Below are positions 47,255-57,245 of a DNA stretch of 64,000 nt, in pieces. The translations under genes and the position numbers were made by a program. Numbering within the stretch: the first letter of the stretch is position 1; each line of letters starts with the position of its first letter. Below the pieces are notes generated by a model, which ran no database searches, was not told the DNA's origin, and was given only the letters and a program-made list of their open reading frames with translations. This stretch comes from Enchytraeus crypticus (Eukaryota > Annelida > Clitellata > Enchytraeida > Enchytraeidae): assembly GCA_905160935.1 (NCBI GenBank), contig CAJHZI010000643.1, positions 248,001-312,000 of the forward strand, read 5' to 3'.

Positions 47255-47710
47255 AATCTCAATTAAACCAATGTATCCGTAATGCTCTCAACACGTAAAG
47301 TCCCCACATATTAACTTTTCATTCTATTATTCCTTGTTCTACCGCACATTAGACGCAACCTTCTCATCTCTGCCACATGCAATATCTGCTCCTGTTCAAT
47401 TTTTTGTTCCAAGCACTCTGAACCATATAGCCTATCATTAGGCCTGCTGGCCTAACTACTAAATTTAGAATTTACCTTTCAGTCTATAGAGGTATTCTCC
47501 TATCACACAGCACTCCACTTGCTGCCTTTCACTTAGCCCACCCTACTTGTATTTGTATTTAGTAACCTCCTTTTCCAACTCCCTATCTTCTTCTTTTAAA
47601 ATTACTTAATTAAAGTTTGTTGCCTATATCTTAGCTCCACCCCCTGTCTTATTACTCTAACTCCATATATCACCCTCTAACACCCTTCCAGCTACCCTTT
47701 CAGCTATTAA
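47255..47710 (-). mobile_element. RTE-like LINE RT C-terminal fragment (minus)
   Basis: The minus strand reads YRLKGKF, YGSECLEQKIEQEQILHVAE and MRRLRLMCGRTRNNRMKS in broken frames, matching the LKGKFYK...YGSECW.....E..L...EMRMLRWMCG.TR.D..R block of RTE-like RTs. Confidence 0.72.
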
Positions 47711-47744
47711 TGATGTGATGTCATATTTATACAGTATATATAGG

Positions 47745-47802
<58 letters not shown>
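47745..47802. repeat. (AT)n microsatellite
   Basis: TA run of about 45 bases. Confidence 0.95.
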
Positions 47803-47809
47803 AGTAGAT

Positions 47810-48590
47810 TGGTATCTTACGTCGTTTTCGGCACAGACCATGTTGTTGTACTATTTGACCTTTATCTATTTAATTAGCCTTCGTTGAAGTAGAACTCTTT
47901 CTATTGTACACTCGAGTTATTGTTGATTTCGAATCGTAACCTTTGCCTGAGACTTCCTTTGAATAATTTGAATTAATAGCGTTTCTTGTATCTCTCTAGT
48001 AGTCTACATGTATGCTTAGTTTCTTGTAATTTTGTGCGTATGTAGAATACTATATAAACAGGATGCACTTTAGTTTAGGTTCTTCTTACTTTTGCTCTTC
48101 CGAGATTCTTAGTCGGTTCTTCTCAGCCCTGTTCTCTCTCTCTCTCTCTTTAGTTCGTTTAGTTCGTGGTCTTTAGATCGTTCTTATTCTTGCTCTTTCT
48201 TCCTTTCGTTCTTTGCTGTCTTAGTCTTCTCTTAAGAAGTAAGTATGCTTTGGTAAGGTAACTGAAGTAAGTGGGTAACTTTATTATGAAGAGAAACTGA
48301 ATATTTAACTGTAAGTTTAAGATATAAGTGAACAATAACATATTTGACTTTATTATTATTATTTGTATGTCTGTGTATGTATGTTATGAATTAGAAGTTA
48401 ATATAGAAAACGTCGTGTGTGTTACTGTAGGCTTAGGAGATAGATATAGGCCTAAGTTAGCTTCCACGTAAGAAGTAGATCCCATTTTCCTATACCTAGG
48501 GTTAAGCTCATATAGTAAGCCTACAAGAGCTACTATCCTTCCGTATCGGCACGATGGCAAAATAATCGAGGGTAAGACCTCCCACATTAT
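47810..48590. other. No gene recognised
   Basis: Pyrimidine-rich patch with CTCTCT near 48132-48150; otherwise AT-rich with short unsupported frames. Confidence 0.4.
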
Positions 48591-48591
48591 T

Positions 48592-48593
<2 letters not shown>

Positions 48594-48651
<58 letters not shown>

Positions 48652-48696
48652 AATATAAATACAATACATACAATATATATATATTATATATACATG

Positions 48697-48733
<37 letters not shown>

Positions 48734-48734
48734 A
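48594..48734. repeat. (AT)n microsatellites
   Basis: TA runs at 48594-48648 and 48708-48732, next to the left end of the mariner element. Confidence 0.93.
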
Positions 48735-49479
48735 CAGGGTGAGTAAAAAAAAGATAACACCTGCAAAAAGTTTGAATATCTCAGGCTATTGTTAATATTT
48801 TCAAATCAAACTTTTACCAACTACTAAAGGACTAATTTCTGATGGGCTGGCCAATTTTCATCCATTTTGGTACATAAATTGGCTAGTTATGCAAGTTTCA
48901 GCAGAGCAAACCCCTCATTTTTACCTAAAAATGGCGTAAAGCTCCTCCAGTAGTTCTGTCTGGCTTTTAGGCTTCGGCTGTTGTTTCTGTTAGAGATGCA
49001 GCATGGTTCCCCAGATAATGTAATCCAGAGGATTATGATCGGGTGAGTTTAGAGACAATTCATTCTTCTCGATGAAATCCGGGTTTCTCTCGTTGATCCA
49101 TTCCTGTGCACGACGAGATGCATGAGCCGGAGCACCATTCTGCTGAAAGATGAAACCTTTTGGTAGAAGAGCATAGCAATTATCAAACAGCTCCGGAAGC
49201 AAAGTATTGACGTAATACTGAGAGTTCACCTTTACCTTCTCGTCAATGCAGTGCAATCTGCCCTAACCGTTGTAGCAAACGCCATTGTAGGTAAAAATGG
49301 GTGGTTGCTCTGCTGAAACTTGCATAACTAGCCAATCTATGTACCAAAATGGATGAAAATTGGTCAGCCCATCGGAAATTAGTCCTTTAGTAAATACTAA
49401 AAGTTTTATTTGAAAATATTAACAATAGCCTGCGATATTCAAACTTTTTGCAGGTGTTATCATTTTTTTACTCACCCTG
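48735..49479 (-). mobile_element. Tc1/mariner transposon, internally deleted, long TIRs
   Basis: About 200-bp terminal inverted repeats: 48735-48936 and 49281-49479, ends CAGGGTGAGT and ACTCACCCTG. A TA follows the right end; on the left TA is separated by CA, probably dinucleotide slippage. Between them, minus frame 49256-48990 encodes a transposase C-terminal part: LLPELFDNCYALLPKGFIFQ, QNGAPAH, RAQEWINERNPDF, NSPDHNPLDY, IWG. The second catalytic Asp, usual in QQD.APAH, is Asn; the third (SPD.NPLDY) is present. The N-terminal half and first catalytic Asp are missing and a stop follows MLHL, so it cannot move itself. Confidence 0.9.
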
Positions 49480-49480
49480 T

Positions 49481-49484
<4 letters not shown>

Positions 49485-49512
<28 letters not shown>

Positions 49513-50218
49513 TTAGCGCTAATTTATAGTATAAATCATGTGATTCGGAAATAGTGTTAAACTTTGCTTTATAACAATATGGATAATAGTGGCCTAAATT
49601 TTAAATGCTAAATGTACTAGGCCTACTTTGCTATTAAGAAGTGAATAAAATATTAACCTTTCGGTGGATTGTTAACCTCCTTAAAAGTTTTCAACACATG
49701 CATATCCGTTTATTATCAGAAATTGGTCATCCCGTAGCAATCATGCATGGTATATTGACATACTGATTTAAAAAGCAAAATACATTTCATTAGCTATACA
49801 TGATACCATGAATGCTAATTAGCTCTACAGTACATGTAGGTCCTCAGCAATTCATTAATTAAGATCTTAGGCCTACTTATAAATGCCTGTTGATTTACTG
49901 GCTGAGATTTCAACCGATGGCCTCATACTTCTCAAGCTGAAGAATATAGCAATGTTTAACTACACTTGTAGTAAGAAGCGACTAAGCCAACTAAGGCCAA
50001 TCAAATCCGGTAAAGGCCATTATCTAAAACTGATGAAGGTTACGGGAATCCACTTCAGAACCATATACCTGTATTTATTAGGCAACATTCACATTCGTTA
50101 TATATATATATATATAGTCCTATATGTCTTTATGTACATATATGCATGAATATAAGGCCCTATTACGGGATTTAACTAGTTGATCCAGGGAGTTATGTTT
50201 ATGGAGTGTTAGACAGAC

Positions 50219-50251
<33 letters not shown>

Positions 50252-50640
50252 GAAGAGAGAAATATATCATGCTGTATAGGCAATAATTCGTGCCACTGGT
50301 AGTGTGTAACATATAGGCCTATGCAGGCCAGCAAATTGGAACAATTCAATGCAGTATTATTTATGACGTTGATCTTTACAAGCAACCTGTTCAAATGATC
50401 GAACTTTCACGGCGTAAAATAGAATCTAAACTCATATCAGATCAATAGCCGCATTTTCTATCAAATTATTACAATTAATAAAGCAATAAATTTCGCGCCT
50501 TTAGTAGCTATTAGTAGGCCTATAATAATTGAAACGTAAGATAAAATATAGCCTGCACCGAAAAGCGTTTAGCACTTATTAGGAGGAACGTTTGACTATT
50601 AAAATGCTGCAGATCTAAGTTTAACGATTAAATACGTATC
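49485..50640. other. No gene recognised; small microsatellites
   Basis: (AT)n at 49489-49513 and 50099-50116, (GA)n at 50216-50258. Frame 49883-50149 has no known motif. Confidence 0.45.
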
Positions 50641-50654
50641 GCAATTTTAATGTT

Positions 50655-50748
50655 CGTAACGTTCCGGTTGAGATTAGAACTGGTGGCCTTCCGACTCTTA
50701 GCAAGCGTATCATCCATTGAGCCATCCAGCCAGTAAAAATAACTATAG
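50655..50748 (-). repeat. tRNA-like SINE head (minus)
   Basis: On the minus strand: CTGGCTGGATGGCTCAATGGATGATACGC (A-box-like TGGCTCAATGG) and GTTCTAATCTC (degenerate B box), about 70 bases long. Poor acceptor stem pairing by eye, so not called a functional tRNA. Confidence 0.45.
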
Positions 50749-51164
50749 CCAAACTAAAGTATGAAAAGTAAATGTTATATTGAAATGTAATTTAAGCCTA
50801 TAATTGTTAATTAATAAACTAGATTATTATATAGTCCAAATATATGCAATTGTAACAATAATAGACAAAGGACGAAAGTTGAATATAATTAATGGGACAG
50901 TAGTTTCTTCTATATGTAGGCCTATGACAAATTTTGCATATTAATACAGAATTAAATCAATTGCATATACATGTATATGAATTGTGTAGAAATGAATTCT
51001 TTAAGAGTCTCGAGAAAATAATTATTTGGCTCCTTACCATTTTAATTCAGTTGAAACTTCAAAGGGAATTTTCTACGCTAGCCAAACCTGCGTACTAACT
51101 AGCATTGTTAACTGTCGCTGTTCCCGACACACGCTGCTGGTAGGATAAATAGTGCCATTCCAGC

Positions 51165-51380
51165 AGGAAAGTTAGTCACGGGTTTGGAGTGGCTCGCCCG
51201 GTGAACTAGGTAAAGACTTTTAACGGTTGTGTGTCCGGCGCGGGACGATAATTAATAAGGAATGGCGCGCCTATCACTCGAGAAGGTTCGTCAAGAAAAT
51301 TCACAAAAGTCGACGAGTTTGGCTGGAGGTCTTGTACAAAGATTTTTATCCATCTGCACGCCCGGTGCGCTTGATTCAAG
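51165..51380 (+). other. GC-richer segment with open frame, unknown
   Basis: Visibly less AT-rich than its surroundings, with an open + frame 51227-51427 containing WRAYHSRRFVKKIHKSRRVW. No homology recognised. It runs straight into the minisatellite at 51385, so it may be a retroelement end or exon relic. Confidence 0.3.
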
Positions 51381-51384
51381 TTAG

Positions 51385-51600
51385 ACCCACATTAGAGACC
51401 CATGTGAGAACCCATCTTAACGCATAGTTAGAACCCACATTAGAGACCCATATTAGAACCCATATTAACACATAGTTAGAACCCATATTAGAGACCCATA
51501 TTAGAACACATAAAATCACATAGTTAGAACCCATTTTAGAGACCCATATTAGAGACCCATATTAACACATAGTTAGAATCCATATTAGAGAACCTTGAAA
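51385..51600. repeat. Minisatellite, about 34-46-bp units
   Basis: Variations of TTAGAACCCATATTAGAGACCCATATTAACACATAG, five to six copies built from a shorter 15-bp motif. Confidence 0.88.
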
Positions 51601-51604
51601 AAGT

Positions 51605-52990
51605 TAGCCTCGACTGCTTTTTCGAGCGAAAATATCTTGTCAGTTTCATATCTGCGGGCGATCTAATGTTATTGATTGATATTTCTCTTCCCAATTTACA
51701 ACGTAAGCTTAGTATGCGCTACAAATTAATTTGTAATCTAGACTTGCCTATTAGTATATTGAAATGTCATTGCATAAGGATAGTGCCTAAATAGAAAATC
51801 AAATGTAAGAATTTAGAAATTAATGGGGTAGAAAATGATTGGGTTATGGAAACGACATGTAGGTTAAGGTACTAAGAGTAGGGCCCTATCATTAATTAGT
51901 AGCAAAATATACAAGTGCTCGTGTGATGTAATCAAAAAAACCTTTAGTAATGTTTTAGATATGCAAGCTAGTGCACATCTAATGTACAGCATATCTGCTA
52001 CTACTTATCTCCCAAAGATGACAAATTTAATTTATTTCTATTAAAGTATCTTTTATAAGAGGTTTGTCACACACGATACTAATGGTATCTTAAATTTTTA
52101 ATGTTAGTAATTCACTAACATTTAATTATTTACATGTATATGAATGTAACAGATGCAATTTTCGTAGTAAAATCTTAATTGATAATCATTTAAACGAGCC
52201 AATAGAAATTGCTGCAATAAATATTGCATATTATTACTAGTTACAATTAAGTATTGTTCAAAATTTACAGATTCTAAATACCAAGCTAAATGTAAAATTT
52301 GGATATAGTTCGAAATGAAATTCTTTATAAATGAATAGTTAGTTTAATTATTAATTCTTTAGTAATTATGCAAAGATTCAAATATGAATTTAAGTGCAAA
52401 TTATTGATGTTTCTCAAAAGGATGTTTTGTAGGCCCCTATATGAAAGTGAACTACTACAAATATTTGTGCATATGTGCATTTGGACTGCTTGATTTATAA
52501 TTAATTATTATCGCCGTTAGTTGTGGTAAATAAATTCTAAAAATGAAACTAGTTAATGAAAATATAAACAAGCTTATGGAATGCCAGAAGGTTAAGGCTG
52601 CTTGTTTATATTGATACCTCTTGCAGTGTCTGCCATGTTTTACATGTAATTATAAGTTTAGTCTACATAAAATATATCTCGTATCACCGTAGAATTGTAA
52701 GAAACTGAATTTGTGAAATATTATTTGTTCACAGAAATTCTGTGGTCTCCTAATATAGGGAGACAACTTATATCCTCAATATAAGTCAATAAACAGGGCA
52801 CACTAAGTTGATCTGAATGTGAGATTTTACAGTAGTCTAATTAAGTCAAATGATCTCAATTGGGAATAATTAACGTAATTAACGTGATCCCTAATTAAAG
52901 CGAACTGCATAGTAGTTATACTACAATTGCCACTTAAAAGCTAGTGAATTTTTTGTGGATGTATCATGTAGTGCTTTTGTAGCTTACATT
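51605..52990. other. No gene recognised
   Basis: AT-rich intergenic sequence. Confidence 0.45.
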
Positions 52991-52997
52991 AAATAAT

Positions 52998-53135
52998 GCA
53001 TGTCTCAATAGCGCAATGGTTAAGGGTGTATATAAAGTCATAAAGTTTTAAATGACAGACCCTGAGATGAATCGAACTCTCGTGGGATCGAATCCCAGCC
53101 GCGCTGATCTGAAAGTAAAATCTCGGACATTCACT
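52998..53135 (+). repeat. tRNA-derived SINE, second type
   Basis: CTCAATAGCGCAATGGTTAAGGG (A box) and GGGATCGAATCCCAGCC (consensus B box) separated by about 60 bases, which is wider than a tRNA allows; suggests insertion inside a tRNA-type head. Confidence 0.55.
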
Positions 53136-53428
53136 GGACTGGCTACACGGAAAATGGACTAAATTGCTTAACGGATATAACATGTGGTATTAAAAGTGAT
53201 AGATATCAACATAGTCGATCATTTCACTATAATGTGTGTTATTAATGATATTCTAAATAGATAGAAGTTAAAAACTATTTTAGCCTGTATTAATATTTAA
53301 CGGATTCGAAATGATTCAATATGAGTTTCACAGAAATCGTTGTTCTTTATATTGCCAATTCTTAGTGTAGTAAAATGATTTTTTCTCAGAATGGAGGTGT
53401 CTTCTACTTTAAGATTTCTAAATATTCA

Positions 53429-53484
53429 TTGACATCGCTTTCGAGTGAGGAAACTAACGTTAACCTTAGCTTTACCAGCTTTTA
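53429..53484 (+). repeat. Family S SINE 3' tail only
   Basis: TTGACATCGCTTTCGAGTGAGGAAACTAACGTTAACCTTAGCTTTACC matches the tail of 3577 and 22558 without the tRNA head. Confidence 0.75.
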
Positions 53485-53659
53485 AAGTAAATACTGCATC
53501 CATGCATTAAGCGCAAAAGGTTTAAGTTGCGCGTCTCAAGATGATGTGTTTTCCTGTTTATCAAGTAAATAATAGAGAAAGTCTCATAAAATAAATATAG
53601 CTTACACTCCTATTTATATTTCTGTATGACCTGATTTTCACTCAAGTCAGTTGATCGCG

Positions 53660-54106
53660 ACACATACTCAGGTACTATATTTGCTCAGGTACGACACATA
53701 CTCAGGTACGACACTTGCTCAGGTACGACACTTGCTCAGGTACGACACTTGCTTAGGTAGGACACTTGCTTAGGTACGACACTTATTTAGTTACGACACT
53801 TTCTTAGGTACGTCAATTGCTTAGTTACGACATTTTCTTAGGTACGCCACTTGCTTAGGCATGACACTTGCTTAGTTAGGACACTTGCTTAAGTACGCCA
53901 CTTGTCTAATTACGACACTTGCTTAGGTACAACACTTGATCAAGTACGACACTTGCATAGGTACAACACTTTCTTAGGTAAGACACTTTATTAGATACGA
54001 CACTTGCTTAGTTACGACACTTTTATAGTTACAACACTTTCTTAGGTACGACACTTTCTTAGGTACAACACTTGCGCAGGTACGACACTTGCGCAGGTAC
54101 GACATT
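53660..54106. repeat. 17-bp minisatellite, about 26 copies
   Basis: Unit GGTACGACACTTGCTTA with many variants. Continuous repeats without unique spacers, so not a CRISPR-like array. Confidence 0.93.
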
Positions 54107-54269
54107 TTGTCCGCGGGGTATTTTAAATAAAGATTACTTCAATTGCAATTTTTAGTAAATTTATTATTAGTAGTATTATAATAAGTATAGTATTTCAGTG
54201 GGATATAGTGCACTTGGTTTATTTGCACGTCAATAATCGAAATTACGCTACATCGGCCTCGATTAGTAC

Positions 54270-54480
54270 TTTGTGGGTGGCCACCTTGGAAGTCTGAGTC
54301 TTGACAGATTTGAAGGAAAAATCCCTGATTGTTTGAAGGTTATTCATAAATCCGCGTCGGCTGCAATTGATGCGCCATCAGAAAGTAAAAGATTACTATT
54401 AACCAGGGAGAGGAAGGAGGAAATGAGCCTTAAACAAGCATCTGTGCCTCCTGACCCAGTGTGCGGTTATGTATATGTTA
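54270..54480 (+). repeat. Interspersed repeat family W, copy 2
   Basis: Open frame with PDCLKVIHKSASAAIDAP and LKQASVPPDPVCG; about 140 bases are shared with 33960-34100 in gene A intron 4. The frame is intact here and broken in copy 1, so it may be a fragment of a TE-encoded protein. Family not recognised. Confidence 0.6.
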
Positions 54481-54599
54481 TGTTATGTTATGTTATGTTT
54501 AAAAGTAGGCCTCTGTTAACAAATAGATAACAAATAGATAATAAATAGTATTGGTAGTAGTAGTATCTATTCAACATTATAATGGAAATTTTAATTTCC

Positions 54600-54800
54600 G
54601 TATTACTTTATTTTATTTCTTTTAATATAATTTTATTTCATTCGTTTCATTTTAATTCATTTCATTTTGATTCATTTCATTTTAATTCATTTCATTTTAA
54701 CTCATTTCATTTTAATTTATTTCTTTATTCATTTATTTAATATCACTTATTTCATTTCATTAAATTTTAAATTAATTTAATTTAATTTAATATAGTAGAC
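54600..54800. repeat. TTTCATTTTAATTCA-type tandem repeat
   Basis: Degenerate 13-bp units of ATTCATTTCATTTTA then TTTAATTTAAT runs. Confidence 0.85.
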
Positions 54801-54954
54801 ATTGAAGTTTGATAAATATCCGGTTATTAACTTTCAATTAAGTAGAGCCTTTGATGATGGTTTGACAAATTCTCTTGGTTATACGTATGTAATTAAGCCA
54901 AGCTACTTGCAATTTGTAATTGTAATTTTTCAGTTAAATATCAAAATAGCCTTT

Positions 54955-55078
54955 ACGATAGTGGCTAGGAACAGCTTTGCGATATCTGCTAGGAACAGCT
55001 TTGCAATAGCTGCTAGGAACACCTTCATGATAGCTATCAGGACCACCTTTATGCGAGCTATCAGGAACCCGTATATTC
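54955..55078. repeat. About 27-30-bp minisatellite
   Basis: GCTAGGAACAGCTTTGCGATA-like units, five imperfect copies. The 122-codon + frame over it (54802-55170) owes its internal repeats to this array and is not supported as a gene. Confidence 0.8.
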
Positions 55079-55524
55079 TTTATAGGGATTCGTGTTTCCG
55101 GCATTATCCTCGAACAATTTTTGAGGCTATGTCATCTTATATTCAGAATACGAGAAAACTTTTTATTTGACTTGCTTATATTATGGCTTGATAGAAGGCT
55201 GTTTTAATAAAACGCCTACGTCTATTTGGCCTACATTTCTAAAAGATGGTGACACATGGTAATGTGTAACTGCAGTTTTTACGATATGTATATTCTGAAC
55301 TTATGAAATGAAGATATCGATTCTATTATAACTTTAACGTCATTATTTAAATAATTATTATATTATCTTTAGAATATCGCTGTATGCATGTTAATTGTTA
55401 TTATTCATTCATATTTTTGTAAGATGTATAATTAAACTGTTACAATGTTGAAATAATTATTAATTAATGAAAGCGAGCTATTCGTTTATCACTAGCCTAA
55501 TAGAATACCTTGAGAAAGTGCTTA

Positions 55525-55645
55525 TATAATATATATATATATACATAGGCTATATATACATATATAGGCTATATATATGTGTGTATGTGTGTGTGTATGT
55601 GTGTATGTTTGTGCGTGTGTGTATGTTTGTGCGTGTGTGTATGTG
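55525..55645. repeat. (AT)n / (GT)n microsatellite
   Basis: TATATA with TAGGCTATATA spacers, then GTGTGTATGT units. Confidence 0.9.
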
Positions 55646-55999
55646 TAGATGGTAGTATACATGTAGAATTGTAGAATTGAAGAATCGAGTACCCTAGAAT
55701 AGATTGAAACGCTGTATGTTAACAGTTACGTCAATTAATTGCTACTTTGCTATATTTTCCTCTAAACCAGAACCAAAGTAGCCTAGGATCATGGCTTGAT
55801 ATTTCGTTTGTCAAATTTTATAAATGTGAGTAAACAAAGCATAGGTTCTCGCTATAAAATGGGCTTTTAATTATGTTACTATTATTTTTAATAAATTAAA
55901 TTCAAATCATGAAGCTGAAATTACTGCAGAAGACTGCTTATTTCATCAAAAATAACCTTAAAGTAGTAGACCTAGCCGTTACCTGCTCAAATGTTTCAA

Positions 56000-56225
56000 C
56001 CGAACAAAGCGTCGTGCGAGCAAATGTCAACAGCAAAATTGTCGTGCGAGTAAATGTCAACAGCAAAATTGTCATGTGAGCAAATGTCAACAGCAAAAAT
56101 TGTCGTGGGAGAAAATGTCAACAGCAAAAATTGTCGTGCGAGTAAATGTCAACAGCAAAATTGTCGTGCGAGTAAATGTTAACAGCAAAATTGTTGTGTG
56201 AGTAAACGTCAACAGCAAATGTCGG
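56000..56225. repeat. 30-bp minisatellite, seven copies
   Basis: Unit GTCGTGCGAGTAAATGTCAACAGCAAAATT with small changes; ends at GTCGGTCGCGCAAGCG. Confidence 0.92.
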
Positions 56226-56654
56226 TCGCGCAAGCGATGCTCGCGCAGATGTCACCAATCTTTTATTTAAATAGAAACAATCGAAGAAGTATACATGTCA
56301 TAAATGATAAATTAAAGATGATTTCTGTTTAAAAGGAGCCTAAGCTATGGGATAATTCACAGTGAATAGTGGTAGCAGGCCATACAAGAAGCGATTATTG
56401 AAATAAATAGCTCAATTTCTTTGATTTTCTCGTAGATATATTTATATTTGATAGAGGTCTAATATAAGTCGAGAAAAGTTGCCATTATATTACACATCGA
56501 AAGTTTATTTTTATCAGTTTTAGAAAAACAAGAGAACCAGATTTTAGTATTTCAACTGAAGATCGGGTGTAGTTCTTTTACTGTCTGGTGGAAATTTTAT
56601 TCGGATTACTAACAGTTAAAGTTTCAGATCAGTTCGATTCGAATTTTGTTTTGA

Positions 56655-56990
56655 ATGTGGCAACTCTACATAATTACAGTATTATTAATATAGCAACTCT
56701 ACTTAATTAACATAATTAACATAAGCAACTCTATATAATATACATAATTAACATAAGTAACTTTAGCATAATTAACATAAGCAAGTCTAACATAATTAAC
56801 ATAAGCAAGTCTAACATAATTAACATAAGCAAGTCTAACATAATTAACATAAGCAAGTCTAACATAATTAACATAAGCAAGTCTAACATAATTAACATAA
56901 GCAAGTCTAACATAATTAACATAAGCAAGTCTAACATAATTAACATAAGTAAGTCTAACATAATTAACATAAGCAACTCTTCATAATCGC
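56655..56990. repeat. 24-bp minisatellite, about ten copies, next to gene B
   Basis: Unit GCAAGTCTAACATAATTAACATAA. Ends about 40 bases before the gene B start codon, so it lies in the probable 5' UTR, promoter or preceding intron. A minus frame of Leu/Met repeats is an artefact. Confidence 0.94.
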
Positions 56991-57026
56991 AATATTATTA
57001 CAGGCAATATATGATTTCAGAACAGA

Positions 57027-57245
57027 ATGGAAACGATTATGAGACGGGAACATTCTGCGGAAGGCCGCAGTTCAAATTACGTCATCCATGCTGATACTAG
57101 GAATGATATGACGGAAAAAGGATTGGGTAGGGATGAGAATTCGCGGAGTGATAGTCAACATGATGCCGCTCATGAGATGCCGGACATGATCTACACAGTG
57201 GAAGAAGTGCCTCCGTGGTATCTCTGCATACTGCTCGGTGTTCAG
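57027..57245 (+). CDS. Gene B coding exon 1
   Basis: 219 nt, the same length as gene A exon 1. The N-terminal 50 or so residues are diverged and charged, while the last part ([18 protein letters not shown]) is nearly identical to gene A. Donor CAG|gtataa, phase 0. Confidence 0.9.

Noticed and set aside
46873..47262. 129-codon Tyr/Ile-rich minus ORF
   Set aside because: Reads through (AT)n microsatellites; the same holds for frames near 2.5, 5.5, 9.0, 22.0, 40.2 and 48.6 kb.
50655..50748. Functional tRNA gene
   Set aside because: A/B boxes are degenerate and the acceptor stem does not pair well by eye; better explained as a SINE head. The same applies to 6965-7060 and 52998-53135.
53660..54106. 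Regular direct repeats resembling a CRISPR array
   Set aside because: Units are contiguous 17-mers without unique spacers, in an animal genome; it is a minisatellite.
54802..55170. 122-codon + ORF with ARNSF-like repeats
   Set aside because: Internal repeats come from a minisatellite; no known family.
56731..56976. Minus ORF of Leu/Met repeats
   Set aside because: Created by the 24-bp minisatellite next to gene B.
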